A stretch of 64,000 nt of DNA from Candidatus Amarolinea dominans (GTDB taxonomy: Bacteria > Chloroflexota > Anaerolineae > SSC4 > Amarolineaceae), in assembly GCA_016719785.1 (NCBI GenBank), contig JADJYJ010000007.1:251954-315953 (forward strand), given 5' to 3'. This document shows positions 1 to 10,647 of this stretch, one piece after another; within the stretch, counting starts at the first letter, position 1, and every line of letters starts with the position of its first letter. Below the pieces are notes generated by a model that saw only the letters and a program-made list of their open reading frames with translations, searched no databases and was not told where the DNA came from. The position numbers and the translations under genes are program-made.

Positions 1-872
1 GGCTTGCCAGCACTGACGCCGCCCACGGTCACGGCAATCACCTGCTGCGAGCTGTACTTTTCATCGCCCCAGTTGATGAAATCGAGGCCGAGTTGCAGGG
101 TGTGCAGACCCGGCGTCGTATCCGTGTCGGCCACCAGGTGCAAGGAGACCGCCTGCCGCTTGTTGAAGCCGATGTCGCCCACGCTGACGACGTTGCTGCC
201 CACGGTCGGCGCAAAATTCTTATTCTCGCTGCTCACCGTGACCAGGGTGCGCCGCGCCGCGCCGGTGCCGGTGTTGCGCACCGCAAAGGTCAGCGTGAAC
301 GGCTCCCCCGCGATGATGGTGACGGGATCGGTGGACACCTGTTCGATCACCAACTGGGGGATGCCTGGTTTGGGCTGCGCGGTGGGCGTTGGGGTGGGGG
401 GCGCCGCAGCCACATTGACGCCCACAGTCTCGTTGGAGGCATAGGGCACGCCATCGTCGCCCTGATAGCTGATGCTGATCGCCATCGCATAGGTGCCACC
501 CTTGAGATCGGGATTGCCGCGCAGGTCCTGCCAGACCCAGCCGTGCTCATCCACCGTCAGCCCGTTCAGCGTTTTGACGCTGGACGATCCCTGGGGCACG
601 AAGTTTTCACTGGCGAGGGAGATGATGATGTTCGTCGCGCCCGCCGACCCCACGTTGTGCAGTTCCAGGAACAGGCGGAAGGTCTGATCGGCCTGCACCA
701 CGGCCGGCTCCGTGCGGAAGCTGCGGATGAAGATCAGCGGCCGCTCGTTAGAAGTCGGCGGCGTGCTGGTTTGCGCATGCGCCACCATGCCGTGACCCAG
801 GGTTGGCAGCCCAACACCGATCAGCATACACAGCACGGTCAGATACAAGGCGAGTCTCAGGCTCGAACGCAT
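1..872 (-). CDS. Secreted CARDB/COG1361-like protein (3' end beyond window)
   Basis: An open frame runs from the ATG at 872 to the window edge (at least 290 codons) with no stop. The first ~33 residues form a signal peptide (basic start, then a Leu/Val-rich stretch, ending MVAHAQT). Two similar beta-sandwich regions follow, about residues 40-150 and 170-290, separated by a Pro/Thr linker (PPTPTPTAQPKPG). Each opens with a stretch like PVTIIAGEPFTLTFAVRNTG, typical of CARDB/COG1361 domains that bind or cluster at the cell surface. It starts 24 bases after the ABC ATPase stop and is therefore its operon partner. The missing C-terminus could carry membrane segments or a permease domain. Function beyond being exported is not evident. 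Confidence 0.75.
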   Translation of the reverse strand, partial: MRSSLRLALYLTVLCMLIGVGLPTLGHGMVAHAQTSTPPTSNERPLIFIRSFRTEPAVVQADQTFRLFLELHNVGSAGATNIIISLASENFVPQGSSSVKTLNGLTVDEHGWVWQDLRGNPDLKGGTYAMAISISYQGDDGVPYASNETVGVNVAAAPPTPTPTAQPKPGIPQLVIEQVSTDPVTIIAGEPFTLTFAVRNTGTGAARRTLVTVSSENKNFAPTVGSNVVSVGDIGFNKRQAVSLHLVADTDTTPGLHTLQLGLDFINWGDEKYSSQQVIAVTVGGVSAGK

Positions 873-896
873 AATGCTCCTTTAAGCATTCCTGAA

Positions 897-1655
897 TCAA
901 ATAACGGCTGCCGCCTTCTCCAGGTTCTCGGCGCTTTCTTCACCCAGGACATGACCGTCCTTCAGGCGCACCACGCGGTCCGCATAACGGGCCACGGCCG
1001 GGTCGTGCGTCACCATCAGGATGGTGATGCCGGCCTCACGGTTGGCGCGCAGCATGATGTCCATGATCTCCTGGCCGGTGTGGCTGTCCAGGTTACCGGT
1101 CGGCTCGTCGGCCAGCAGAATGGTCGGCTGATTGACCAGCGCCCGCGCCAGCGCCACGCGCTGTTGCTCGCCGCCGGATAGCTCAGTCGGTTTGTGCCCC
1201 ACACGCGCGGCCAGGCCCACCGCTTGCAGTAGATGCTGCGCCCGCCGCCGGCGCTCGACCGCCGCCACACGGGCAAACAGCATCGGAAACTCCACATTTT
1301 GCGCCGCGGTCATCGTCGAGACCAGGTTGAACGACTGGAAGAGAAAGCCGATGCACGTGCGCCGGTAGGCCGCCAGGTCATTTTCGTCCAATTCGCTTAG
1401 TTTCTGCCCGGACACCGTGATCTCACCGGCCGACGCCCGATCCAAGCCGCCGATCAGGTGCAGCAGGGTGGATTTGCCGGAGCCAGAGGTTCCCATCAGA
1501 CAGCAGAACTCGCCTCGCGGCACGCGCAGGCTGACCCCGCGCAACGCATGCACCTGGGTCTTGCCCATCACGTAGATTTTTTGCAGGCCGCTAACCTCGA
1601 TCATCATCGTCGAAGGCGTGCCCTGACCGTTGTCTGAATTTGCCATGGTTGCCAT
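897..1655 (-). CDS. ABC transporter ATP-binding protein, MacB/LolD type
   Basis: This 252-residue protein has a complete ABC ATPase: Walker A GTSGSGKST, Q-loop FLFQSFN, signature LSGGEQQR, Walker B ILLADEPT and H-loop VTHD. The Q-loop wording and short length place it with the MacB/LolD/FtsE group, which pairs with FtsX-like permeases to drive export of lipoproteins, peptides or envelope components. The frame can be extended upstream, but that would overlap the Yip1 gene. The start MATMANS at 1655 (or MANS at 1646) leaves a 20-base gap to the previous stop. No permease is visible in the window; it may lie beyond the left edge. Confidence 0.9.
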   Translation of the reverse strand: MATMANSDNGQGTPSTMMIEVSGLQKIYVMGKTQVHALRGVSLRVPRGEFCCLMGTSGSGKSTLLHLIGGLDRASAGEITVSGQKLSELDENDLAAYRRTCIGFLFQSFNLVSTMTAAQNVEFPMLFARVAAVERRRRAQHLLQAVGLAARVGHKPTELSGGEQQRVALARALVNQPTILLADEPTGNLDSHTGQEIMDIMLRANREAGITILMVTHDPAVARYADRVVRLKDGHVLGEESAENLEKAAAVI

Positions 1656-1675
1656 CGAAATCAACGCCTGCCGCG

Positions 1676-2455
1676 CTAAAAGCCCCGGGACAAGGCGCCC
1701 ATCAGCAGACTGGGCGCAGCGCCCAGCAACAGGGAAAGCACGACGTAAATACTCATGATGATCAGCACCTTGTTGCGACTCAAACGCCCGCTGACCCACA
1801 CCGCCATGCCCAGGAGAATGACGTACCAGAGCGAAAACAGATCCACGGTGCTCAGCAGCCCAGCAGCGAACCCCGTCGGCCCGCTGATGATCTGCTCGGC
1901 AGGCGTCATCAGGCCGGCCAGGCCGCTGCCCACGACCGGTGACCGGGTGCCGGCGATGAAGATGATCTGCAGCAGCGTGCGCAAGGCCAGGGGCAAACTG
2001 GCCCAGGCCGCGGTGCTGAACAGGCTGCCATACGTGTTCTGACCGCCAAAGGCCAGTCCGAGTAAGTGCAGGATACCTGCGCGAACCCCCCAGACCAGCA
2101 GCAGCGGCCCCAGCGCGGCCAGCAGCCCGAGGGAGATCGGCTGGGCTGTGGGGCCTTGCAGCGCTTCGGGCGGCAGGTTCTCGAATTCTTGCGGCGACAG
2201 CGTCTGGCGCATCTGTTCGATGCTTGCCTGGCGCCGCAGTTCAGTCACATAGGGCGCCTCGACCACCACCCGCAGCGCCAGCAGGCTGAGGATGACCAGC
2301 AGTGGGATCAGCAGCAGCCAGCGCCGGCCGTCGCGCACGGCCGTCAGCGCCATGCGGGGACGCACCCAAATCCACCAGAGCAGGGTAAACGGGTGCGGTC
2401 CCCGTGGGGCAGCAGGCAGGGCGGTTGCAGCCGCCGGGTCGAAAGAAAATGACAT
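1676..2455 (-). CDS. Yip1-family polytopic membrane protein
   Basis: A 259-residue membrane protein with about five hydrophobic segments: near residues 48-66 (WLLLIPLLVILSLLALRVVV), 110-130, 150-175, 195-220 and 235-255. The layout, a short cytoplasmic N-terminus, a hydrophilic loop after the first helix and then four clustered helices, fits bacterial Yip1-domain proteins often found next to MacB-type ABC transporters. The start at 2455 is chosen because AAAGGA lies 8 bases upstream; a longer frame begins inside the 74-bp repeat and is unlikely. It is the first gene of a three-gene minus-strand operon with the ATPase and the CARDB-like secreted protein. Its precise role is unknown. Confidence 0.75.
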   Translation of the reverse strand: MSFSFDPAAATALPAAPRGPHPFTLLWWIWVRPRMALTAVRDGRRWLLLIPLLVILSLLALRVVVEAPYVTELRRQASIEQMRQTLSPQEFENLPPEALQGPTAQPISLGLLAALGPLLLVWGVRAGILHLLGLAFGGQNTYGSLFSTAAWASLPLALRTLLQIIFIAGTRSPVVGSGLAGLMTPAEQIISGPTGFAAGLLSTVDLFSLWYVILLGMAVWVSGRLSRNKVLIIMSIYVVLSLLLGAAPSLLMGALSRGF

Positions 2456-2491
2456 CGCGATGTCCTTTGTGGATGAAATCTGGCTGGACTG

Positions 2492-2565
2492 TATACTGCA
2501 AGCGGGAATAGACTTCACTTTTCCGCCTAAGGAAACAAACGCAATTCGTGCCCGCTTGCAGCATA
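2492..2565. repeat. 74-bp dispersed inverted-end repeat, copy 1
   Basis: The element begins tatactgcaagcggg and ends with the near-perfect inverse cccgcttgcagcata. The interior reads gaatagacttcacttttcc and then gcaattcgtg. Two more copies of identical length occur at 16556-16629 (same orientation) and 28958-29031 (opposite orientation). It lies just upstream of the Yip1 gene, in the gap before the divergent DnaB-like gene. No coding capacity; it resembles a REP or MITE-type element. Confidence 0.85.
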
Positions 2566-2737
2566 TTATAGCACAGCCGGGTTTATGCTCCCCAATTGGT
2601 GGCGCTGTAGTGCAAAAATAGCCTTACAGCAGGGGTTGACAAGAGACCGATCCGCGGGGACAATAGGCGCTGTCCATGACCATGATCCGCATACCACCGC
2701 CCACACGGGAGTCAACAAGGTCGAGAGGAGATCGGGT

Positions 2738-3787
2738 ATGCCCGAAGCAAACGCAAATAACAGTGACTGGCAAGTCCATCAGACGCAGCCGGCCAGCCTG
2801 GCCGAGGTTCTACGTCGGGCCGACCAGGAAACCAGTCGCGGTACAACCGGGCGCTACACGATGATGCCCCTGGGGTATGAACCGCTCGATCGCCTGATCG
2901 GCGGCGGCGTTGGTCGCGGCGAGCTGGTCCTGTTCGGCGGCGCGCCCGGTGTGGGTAAGACGACCATGACCCTGCAAATGGCGCGCAACGTCGTCGCGTC
3001 ATCACCCACGCGCGGCGCCATGTACGTCTGCTACGAACACGACCACATTGACCTTTCCAAGCGCCTGCTGTGCATGGAAAGCGCCCTGGCCGGGCTGCCA
3101 GAACCGCTCACGCTCTATCACCTGAACACGCTTTTTTTGGAAGCGGCGCGCTCGGGCCGTCCCATCACCTCAGCCCTGCGCGCCGACCCGCGGGTGGCGC
3201 CGATGCTGGCCCAGGTGGACCGCTATGGCAGCCGGCTGGAGATGGTCAAGGCCAATACCACCACCACCACGCTCGACGCCTTGCGCCAGATGGCCGGCGC
3301 GCTGGCCGCCCGCTTCCAGGGCGATTGCGTCTTTTTTGTGGACTACCTGCAGAAGATTCCGATCCATCCACGCGTCGCGAAAGACGAAGATGACAAGTCC
3401 ACGATGGTGGCCGAAGGCCTGAAGGACATCGCCAACACCTTCAACATCCCGGTCCTGGCCGTGGCCGCGGCCGACCGCAAGGCGCTGCAAGGCGATCGCA
3501 TTCGCCTGTTCGATCTGCGCGGCAGTTCCGCGCTCCAGTACGAGTCGGACGTCATCCTGATGCTGAACAACAAGTATGACATCGTCTCCCGTTCGCATCT
3601 GACCTACAGCCCGCACAAGGCCGAGGCGTACCGTAACTGGCTGATCGTGTCGCTGGAGAAGAACCGCGGCGGCCCTGGGGCCATCAACCTGGAATATCCG
3701 CTGCGCCTGGCTTACTGCTGCGTCTGGCCCGAAGGTCAATCGGTCAAAGAGAAGCTGATTGGAGACCGGGTAGAGCCGACCGGTTGA
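2738..3787 (+). CDS. DnaB-like RecA-fold ATPase lacking the N-terminal helicase domain
   Basis: The 349-residue protein contains the DnaB C-terminal (RecA-fold) core: Walker A GGAPGVGKTT near residue 75 and a Walker B with the DnaB hallmark FFVDYLQKIP near residue 205. The later stretch RGSSALQYESDVILML and the arginine-rich LEKNRGGPG match the DnaB motif H3/H4 region. Replicative DnaB proteins are 440-480 residues with an N-terminal helical collar; here only about 60 residues precede the ATPase core, so this is a core-only paralogue. A role in DNA remodelling or replication restart is inferred. Start: GAGAGGAGA lies 9 bases before the ATG. It is a single gene with short gaps on both sides. 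Confidence 0.8.
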   Translation: MPEANANNSDWQVHQTQPASLAEVLRRADQETSRGTTGRYTMMPLGYEPLDRLIGGGVGRGELVLFGGAPGVGKTTMTLQMARNVVASSPTRGAMYVCYEHDHIDLSKRLLCMESALAGLPEPLTLYHLNTLFLEAARSGRPITSALRADPRVAPMLAQVDRYGSRLEMVKANTTTTTLDALRQMAGALAARFQGDCVFFVDYLQKIPIHPRVAKDEDDKSTMVAEGLKDIANTFNIPVLAVAAADRKALQGDRIRLFDLRGSSALQYESDVILMLNNKYDIVSRSHLTYSPHKAEAYRNWLIVSLEKNRGGPGAINLEYPLRLAYCCVWPEGQSVKEKLIGDRVEPTG

Positions 3788-3833
3788 GTTGGCCGGTTAT
3801 CGCCGCGCGCTCGTACATTACTTGCGTTCCGTT

Positions 3834-3862
3834 TTGGCGGTTTGCCCGGACGGTGCTAAAAT
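3834..3862 (+). promoter_or_regulatory. Predicted sigma-70 promoter of the LysM/L,D-transpeptidase gene
   Basis: TTGGCG and TAAAAT are separated by 17 bases, about 75 bases upstream of the ATG at 3937. The same TAAAATCGT wording follows the promoter of the cohesin gene at 13334. Prediction only. Confidence 0.5.
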
Positions 3863-3936
3863 CGTTGTCTGAATATGAATATGATGTAGCCTTATGACAG
3901 TTGGCGTTGATTGGGTCAGGCCGAGAGGAGGAAGAC

Positions 3937-4968
3937 ATGACGAAACGTAGATTCGCACAGGTCGCGCTCACGCTGCTTCTGCTGTTGGCGACTGCCGTGC
4001 CCGCCCTCGCTCTCCCCAGCGAGCAACCCGTTCTGAATGCGATCCATGTGGTGCAGGCGGGTGAAACCCTGGGCAGCATTGCCCAGCGCTACGGCACCAC
4101 GGTGCAAGCGATCATGGCGGCCAATGGCCTTGCCAACGCCAACCTGGTTTACGTGGGTCAGCGGCTGCGCATCCCCGGCGCCAGTGCTGGGACCAGCGCC
4201 GGCACGACCACTGGGGTTTACGTGGTGCAGCCTGGCGATAGCCTGGGCGCCATTGCAGCGCGCTACAACACCACGGTCGCCAACCTGATGGCGCTGAACG
4301 GCATCACCAACGCCAGCCGGATCATCGTGGGCCAGCGTCTGCGGGTCAACGGCAGTGCGCCGGCCGCCGGCGGCAGCGCCACTACGACCGGCGCTCGCGT
4401 CCACGTGGTGGCGCGCGGCGATTCTTTGAGCGCCATAGCCGCCCGTTATGGCATAACGGTGTCCGCGGTCATGGCGGCCAACGGCATCCGCAGCGCCAAC
4501 CTGATCATCGTTGGCCAACGCCTGCGTATTCCCAGTGCGGGGGCGACCAGCAGCAGCGGTGGCGCGACCACCTATCCGGGCGGCAGTCGCAATCTGCGCT
4601 TCCAGGTCAGCATCTCCGCGCAGCGCTGCCAACTGTACGCTGGCAACACGCTGCTCAACACCTGGCGTTGCTCCACCGGGCGTCAAGGTTCGGGCACCAA
4701 GGCCGGCACGTTCCGCGTGCAGAGCAAGATTCGCAACGCGTGGGGTTCGCGCTGGCAGTTCTGGATGCCCTATTGGCTGGGTATCTACTGGGCCGGTTCC
4801 AGCGAGAATGGAATTCATGGCCAGCCCTGGTATCCAAACGGGGGCCAGGTGTGGGCCGGATTGGTGGGCACCCCCATCACCTTTGGCTGCGTCATGTTGG
4901 ACAACACAACGGCTGCCCAACTGTACAGCCTGGCCTACATCGGCATGCCGGTGGTCATTCGCTACTAG
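3937..4968 (+). CDS. Exported L,D-transpeptidase with three LysM domains
   Basis: The 343-residue precursor starts with a clear signal peptide (MTKRR then a Leu/Ala core ending PALALP, about 28 residues). Three LysM peptidoglycan-binding repeats follow, each about 44 residues: HVVQAGETLGSIAQRYGTT.., YVVQPGDSLGAIAARYNTT.. and HVVARGDSLSAIAARYGIT... Residues ~220-343 form a YkuD-type L,D-transpeptidase domain with GIHGQPW and the catalytic cysteine in TFGCVML. The family motif is usually [S/T]HGC; here Phe replaces that His. Such enzymes cross-link peptidoglycan stems or attach proteins. The start has GAGGAGGAAG just upstream; a rho-independent terminator follows the gene. Confidence 0.9.
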   Translation: MTKRRFAQVALTLLLLLATAVPALALPSEQPVLNAIHVVQAGETLGSIAQRYGTTVQAIMAANGLANANLVYVGQRLRIPGASAGTSAGTTTGVYVVQPGDSLGAIAARYNTTVANLMALNGITNASRIIVGQRLRVNGSAPAAGGSATTTGARVHVVARGDSLSAIAARYGITVSAVMAANGIRSANLIIVGQRLRIPSAGATSSSGGATTYPGGSRNLRFQVSISAQRCQLYAGNTLLNTWRCSTGRQGSGTKAGTFRVQSKIRNAWGSRWQFWMPYWLGIYWAGSSENGIHGQPWYPNGGQVWAGLVGTPITFGCVMLDNTTAAQLYSLAYIGMPVVIRY

Positions 4969-4997
4969 CCGATCTATCCCTGAAATCAAGAGACGCC

Positions 4998-5031
4998 AGA
5001 GGCCCTTGCCGCCGGGTGAGGGTCTCTTTTT
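4998..5031 (+). terminator. Rho-independent terminator after the L,D-transpeptidase gene
   Basis: AGAGGCCCT pairs with AGGGTCTCT (nine pairs including one G-U) around a 12-base loop and is followed directly by TTTTT. It lies between the L,D-transpeptidase stop and the typA start. Confidence 0.75.
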
Positions 5032-5071
5032 GTGGGAATCATCTGAAGAAAATGAGCGGAAATATAAAAAC

Positions 5072-6916
<1,845 letters not shown>

Positions 6917-6938
6917 TCGAGTCTGAGAGGTTCAGACT

Positions 6939-8066
6939 CTAAATTCCCATTTTGGTTTCTGTAATGAGATGATCCACCACCGCGCGGATGTCGTGCGTCT
7001 TCTCGAACACTCTGAGCTGGCGGTCGGCGCTGGTGCCATGTTCGAGGATGCGGTAGATCGGCTCGATGGCTTCGCGGCTACCCAGTTCTTCCACCTGTTC
7101 GTCTACCAGGCGCAGGATCTCACGCACCAGTTGTCGCGTGGGCACCTCGACATTCTTGCCAAAATCAATCAATTTGCCATCAATGCCATGCTGCACGGCG
7201 CGACGTTTGTTTTCTTCGATGAAGTCGCGGCGGTAGATGCGGAAGGTGATGTTGCGCCGTCGCAGCTCCCACAACCAGGCCACCATGGCCTGGAAGAGGG
7301 CTGCAATCGCAATGGCCTCATCCACCCGCGTCACCATGTCGCACACGCGAAACTCAATGGTGGGGAAGGAGTAGTGCGGACGCACATCCCACCAAATTTT
7401 GGAGCCGTTGGGGATGCAGCCGGTGTTGATGAGCAGGTCAATGAAACGCTGAAATGCGCCCCATGACTCGAAGCGCTCTGGCACGCCGGAGCGCGGGAAA
7501 TCCTCGAAGACGATGCTGCGATAGGACTTGAAGCCGGTATTTTGCCCCAGCCAGAAAGGCGAGCTGGTGGAGAGAGCCAGAACGTGCGGCAGCATGTAGC
7601 GCACGACGTTCATGCAATCAATCGCGAAGTCGCGATCTTCGATGCCGATGTGTACATGCATGCCGAAAATGAGCAGACGCTGCGCCAGGATTTGCATGTC
7701 CTGCACCACGCCCTTGTAGCGGTCGAACGGCGTGATTTCCTGCTGCGCCCAGTGCGAGAACGGATGCGTGGCCGCGGCCACAATCGCCAGGTTGTGCTCT
7801 GCAGCCAGGCTGATGATGGACGCACGCTGGCTGCGCAGCTCGTCCGCCAGTTGTGTCACGTTCTGGCAGATGGGCGTGCCTAGCTCTACCATGGATTGGT
7901 GCATCTCTGGCTTGATGCCATGCTCTTTGAGCACCCCTTTTTCCACGTTCTGGGCGCCGGTCTGCTCCATCAGTTCGGTGATGGCGGCCTTCAGATCGCC
8001 CGAGGAGGGATCAATGATCTGATATTCTTCTTCGACGCCAATGGTCAGTGATGGTCGCTTTACCAT
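6939..8066 (-). CDS. GCS2-family carboxylate-amine ligase (YbdK-like), copy A
   Basis: This 375-residue protein belongs to the glutamate-cysteine ligase 2 family. It starts with the diagnostic SLTIGVEEEYQIIDP; the Glu residues of GVEEEY bind metal/ATP. Other family stretches are MHVHIGIEDRD, LSTSSPFWLGQNTGFKSYR, WWDVRPHYSFPTIEFRVCD and EHGTSADRQL near the C-terminus. Members ligate an amine to a gamma-carboxylate with ATP; the substrate here is not predictable. It is the last gene of a six-gene minus-strand operon, 11 bases downstream of its paralogue. The two copies share the same motifs but differ in the active-site opening (GVEEEY here, GISEEY in copy B). Confidence 0.9.
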   Translation of the reverse strand: MVKRPSLTIGVEEEYQIIDPSSGDLKAAITELMEQTGAQNVEKGVLKEHGIKPEMHQSMVELGTPICQNVTQLADELRSQRASIISLAAEHNLAIVAAATHPFSHWAQQEITPFDRYKGVVQDMQILAQRLLIFGMHVHIGIEDRDFAIDCMNVVRYMLPHVLALSTSSPFWLGQNTGFKSYRSIVFEDFPRSGVPERFESWGAFQRFIDLLINTGCIPNGSKIWWDVRPHYSFPTIEFRVCDMVTRVDEAIAIAALFQAMVAWLWELRRRNITFRIYRRDFIEENKRRAVQHGIDGKLIDFGKNVEVPTRQLVREILRLVDEQVEELGSREAIEPIYRILEHGTSADRQLRVFEKTHDIRAVVDHLITETKMGI

Positions 8067-8077
8067 AAATAGTCCTC

Positions 8078-9202
8078 TCAGTCCAACCCCTTGCGTGTTT
8101 CGGCAATCAAATAGTCTACCACGGCCCGCAAGTCATGGTTGTTCTCCTCGTAGATGCGCAACTGACGGTCGGCGCTGGTGCCCTGTTCGATGATCGAATA
8201 GGCGAACTCGAGCTCCTCGCGGCTACCCAGTTCATCCACTACGGGGTCAACCAGACGTAACAGCTCGCGCACCAGTTGCTTGGCAGAGAACTGCTGTTCC
8301 TTGCCAAAGTCCACCAGCTTGCCATCCAGGCCGTAGCGCACGGCGCGCCATTTGTTTTCGGCGACCAGGCTGCGCGTGTAGTCGCGGAACATCATGTTGT
8401 GGCGCCGCAGTTCCACCAGCCAGGCCACGGTGGCCTGCACCAGTGCGGCCACGGCCAGCGCTTCATCTATGGTGGTGCAGGCGTCGAAGACACGGAATTG
8501 CAGCGTGGGCAGGCGCCAATGGGGCCGCAAATCCCAGTAGATCTGGCGTTCGTGATCAATGCAGTGGGTAGCCAGCAGCATGTCAACGTACTGGCGGTAT
8601 TCACTCCACGAGGCGAAGTGGTGCGGGATGCCGCTGCGCGGCAAGTTTTCAAGCAGCACGTTGCGGTACGATTTCAACCCGGTGTTGCGACCGCTCCAAA
8701 ATGGCGAGCTGGTGCTGAGAGCCAGCATGTGCGGCACCATGTAGCGGATGACATTCATCACGTCAATGCACAGTTCCGGGTCTTCGATGCCGATATGCAC
8801 ATGCGTGCCGAAGATCAGGAGTCGCTGCGCCAGCATGTCACGTCCCGACACCAAACCCTCGATGTGACCGGGGCGCGGAATGCCGGGTGTGCGCCAGGAG
8901 GTGATCGGGTGCGTGCCGGCCAGGGCCACCACATACCCGCGCTTCTCGGCCAGTTTCATGACGCCCAGCCGCTGCTGCACCAGGGCCTGGCGCGCTTCTT
9001 TGATGTTGGCACACACAGGCGTGCCCATCTCCAGCGTGGCCGGCAATTCCACCAGGACGTCCCCCTGCGCATCCTGTTCGCGCAGGATAAGCCGCTCGCT
9101 ATCCATCACGCGCGAGATGATCGAACGCAGTTCGCGCGTCTCCGGGTCAATGATCTGGTATTCTTCGCTAATGCCAATGTTCAGGCTGGGCTGTTGGGCC
9201 AT
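8078..9202 (-). CDS. GCS2-family carboxylate-amine ligase (YbdK-like), copy B
   Basis: This 374-residue paralogue of the next gene begins MAQQPSLNIGISEEYQIIDP, so the first Glu of the GVEEEY motif is Ser. It retains THVHIGIEDPE, LSTSSPFWSGRNTGLKSYR, YWDLRPHWRLPTLQFRVFD and EQGTSADRQL. GGGAGG lies 9 bases before the ATG at 9202; a longer frame to 9379 overlaps the upstream ATP-grasp gene and lacks a ribosome site. The Glu-to-Ser change and the presence of two adjacent copies suggest a heterodimer or two successive ligations, but this is inference. It sits between the circularly permuted ATP-grasp gene and copy A. Confidence 0.88.
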   Translation of the reverse strand: MAQQPSLNIGISEEYQIIDPETRELRSIISRVMDSERLILREQDAQGDVLVELPATLEMGTPVCANIKEARQALVQQRLGVMKLAEKRGYVVALAGTHPITSWRTPGIPRPGHIEGLVSGRDMLAQRLLIFGTHVHIGIEDPELCIDVMNVIRYMVPHMLALSTSSPFWSGRNTGLKSYRNVLLENLPRSGIPHHFASWSEYRQYVDMLLATHCIDHERQIYWDLRPHWRLPTLQFRVFDACTTIDEALAVAALVQATVAWLVELRRHNMMFRDYTRSLVAENKWRAVRYGLDGKLVDFGKEQQFSAKQLVRELLRLVDPVVDELGSREELEFAYSIIEQGTSADRQLRIYEENNHDLRAVVDYLIAETRKGLD

Positions 9203-9258
9203 CGCGTGCCTCCCGTTAAATCTTCTGCCATTCCCTGCGGTTCGAGATGCACCGTGGA

Positions 9259-10629
9259 TCACACCACGAAGGTGGGAATCGTTGAACCGCCTCCGGCGGT
9301 CACGTTGAGTAGTGTCACCGTGGAGAGTCGGGTCAGGCAGCCGCCAATCATGCGCCCATGAAACACAAAGGGGTCGCAATCCACCAGGCGCCGACTGATC
9401 TCCACCTGTCCGTTACTGGTCAAGGTCGGGTAGTCCTCGTAGGCGATTTTCACCCGCTCCTGCAGGACGGCATTCTCCGGCAGACCGGTCTGCAGGGCCT
9501 GCTCCCAGGCCGTGCGATCGGTTTCCCAACCGATGACAACGCCTTTGCCGCCATATTCATCGTTTGGTTTGATGACCAGGCGGTCTTTGTTCTCCAGCGC
9601 AAAGGGCAGCAGATCCACTTCCTGGCCGTGGAAGAGAGTCTTGCGCTCTTCGATCATGCGCGTCCACGGAATGTGGGCGGCGAGGGTGGCCTGTTCGGCG
9701 CGCGTGAAGAAGTGCTGATTGCGTTCATCGCTGACCACGGCAAAACTGGCCTTTTTGTGCAACAGCTTGCAGCGGAAGGGGTTCATCATGCAGATTTTGC
9801 CATCGGCCAGCGCATGGATGATCGGATGATTCAGGCCGTAGTGCTCCAGCAGCTCGGTGGACAGCACACGCTTATAGATGAAATCAACCGCCAGCCCCCC
9901 ACCGGCGCCGTGCGCGATCATGGCGCCGTGACGATACTCCAGCTCGTCCGGACTGACGATGACAGACTGGATGCCCTGCCGGGCGAAGTATTCCTGGAAC
10001 AGGATGAACTCGTTGGCCGTGGGGACGCCGTGCCAATCCACAATCGCGATGGTGGGCAGCGCCCCGCGGTTGCCGCGCCAGGCGTAGTAGATCTCCAGGA
10101 TGGCATCTACCGCGTGCTGGCGCGCCCACAGTGGTTGCAGGGGGTAGCGCTCCTGGAACTTCCTGAGCAGCGGCGTCTGCAGAAAGACCTCGGAGAGGAC
10201 ATCCTCGTAGGCCATGGCCGCCGGGCTTTCGGCGTTGTACTCGACGAAATGCAGCGTGCCGTCATGGCTGAAGAAGGAATCGAGGCGCGCGGTGGGCACC
10301 GGTGTATCATAGCCGGTCTCCAGCGTGATCAAATACTCTTCGGTAGGCGTCAGCGCCACCTGCTGCCGTAACGAGGCATCGGCCATCATGGCGCTGTAGA
10401 TTTTGTTGAACGCGCTCAGCAGCTGTTCACACACGCCCACGACGTAGTCCCATTGCGCTTGCGTCAGCAGGTGGGGTCGCAAAACGGTGCATAGCGGGCG
10501 GTCGCCGAAAAACAGACGGCGGTCGCGCATTCCCTGTTCCAGCTCGCTCCAGGTTGCGGCTGCCATGGCCGGCGTACACAGATCGTGGTAGTACGCGATG
10601 ACATCGGTGATGTTGGTCTCGGCGCTCAT
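9259..10629 (-). CDS. Circularly permuted ATP-grasp family enzyme
   Basis: The 456-residue protein resembles circularly permuted ATP-grasp ligases. Residues ~125-150 (DSFFSHDGTLHFVEYNAESPAA) are the displaced metal/nucleotide part. The later KDRLVIKPNDEYGGKGVVIGWE (residues ~345-370) is the ATP-grasp glycine-rich loop with a lysine-proline-asparagine lead. ATP-grasp enzymes activate a carboxylate as acyl phosphate and join it to an amine. In other bacteria such proteins cluster with GCS2 or alpha-E genes in predicted peptide-modifying systems. Ribosome site AGAGGAAGG precedes the ATG; the previous gene ends 18 bases upstream. The C-terminal GGGSTIPTFVV could form a flexible tail. The substrate is unknown. 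Confidence 0.8.
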   Translation of the reverse strand: MSAETNITDVIAYYHDLCTPAMAAATWSELEQGMRDRRLFFGDRPLCTVLRPHLLTQAQWDYVVGVCEQLLSAFNKIYSAMMADASLRQQVALTPTEEYLITLETGYDTPVPTARLDSFFSHDGTLHFVEYNAESPAAMAYEDVLSEVFLQTPLLRKFQERYPLQPLWARQHAVDAILEIYYAWRGNRGALPTIAIVDWHGVPTANEFILFQEYFARQGIQSVIVSPDELEYRHGAMIAHGAGGGLAVDFIYKRVLSTELLEHYGLNHPIIHALADGKICMMNPFRCKLLHKKASFAVVSDERNQHFFTRAEQATLAAHIPWTRMIEERKTLFHGQEVDLLPFALENKDRLVIKPNDEYGGKGVVIGWETDRTAWEQALQTGLPENAVLQERVKIAYEDYPTLTSNGQVEISRRLVDCDPFVFHGRMIGGCLTRLSTVTLLNVTAGGGSTIPTFVV

Positions 10630-10647
10630 TGGCCCTTCCTCTGTAAT

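Noticed and set aside
93..1181. A 362-residue plus-strand frame opposite the secreted protein and ABC ATPase
   Set aside because: It crosses two real genes in antisense, has Arg/His-rich composition and no homology-like motif; a GC-rich shadow.
4511..5071. N-terminal extension of typA
   Set aside because: It runs through the L,D-transpeptidase coding region in another frame; family start is at 5072.
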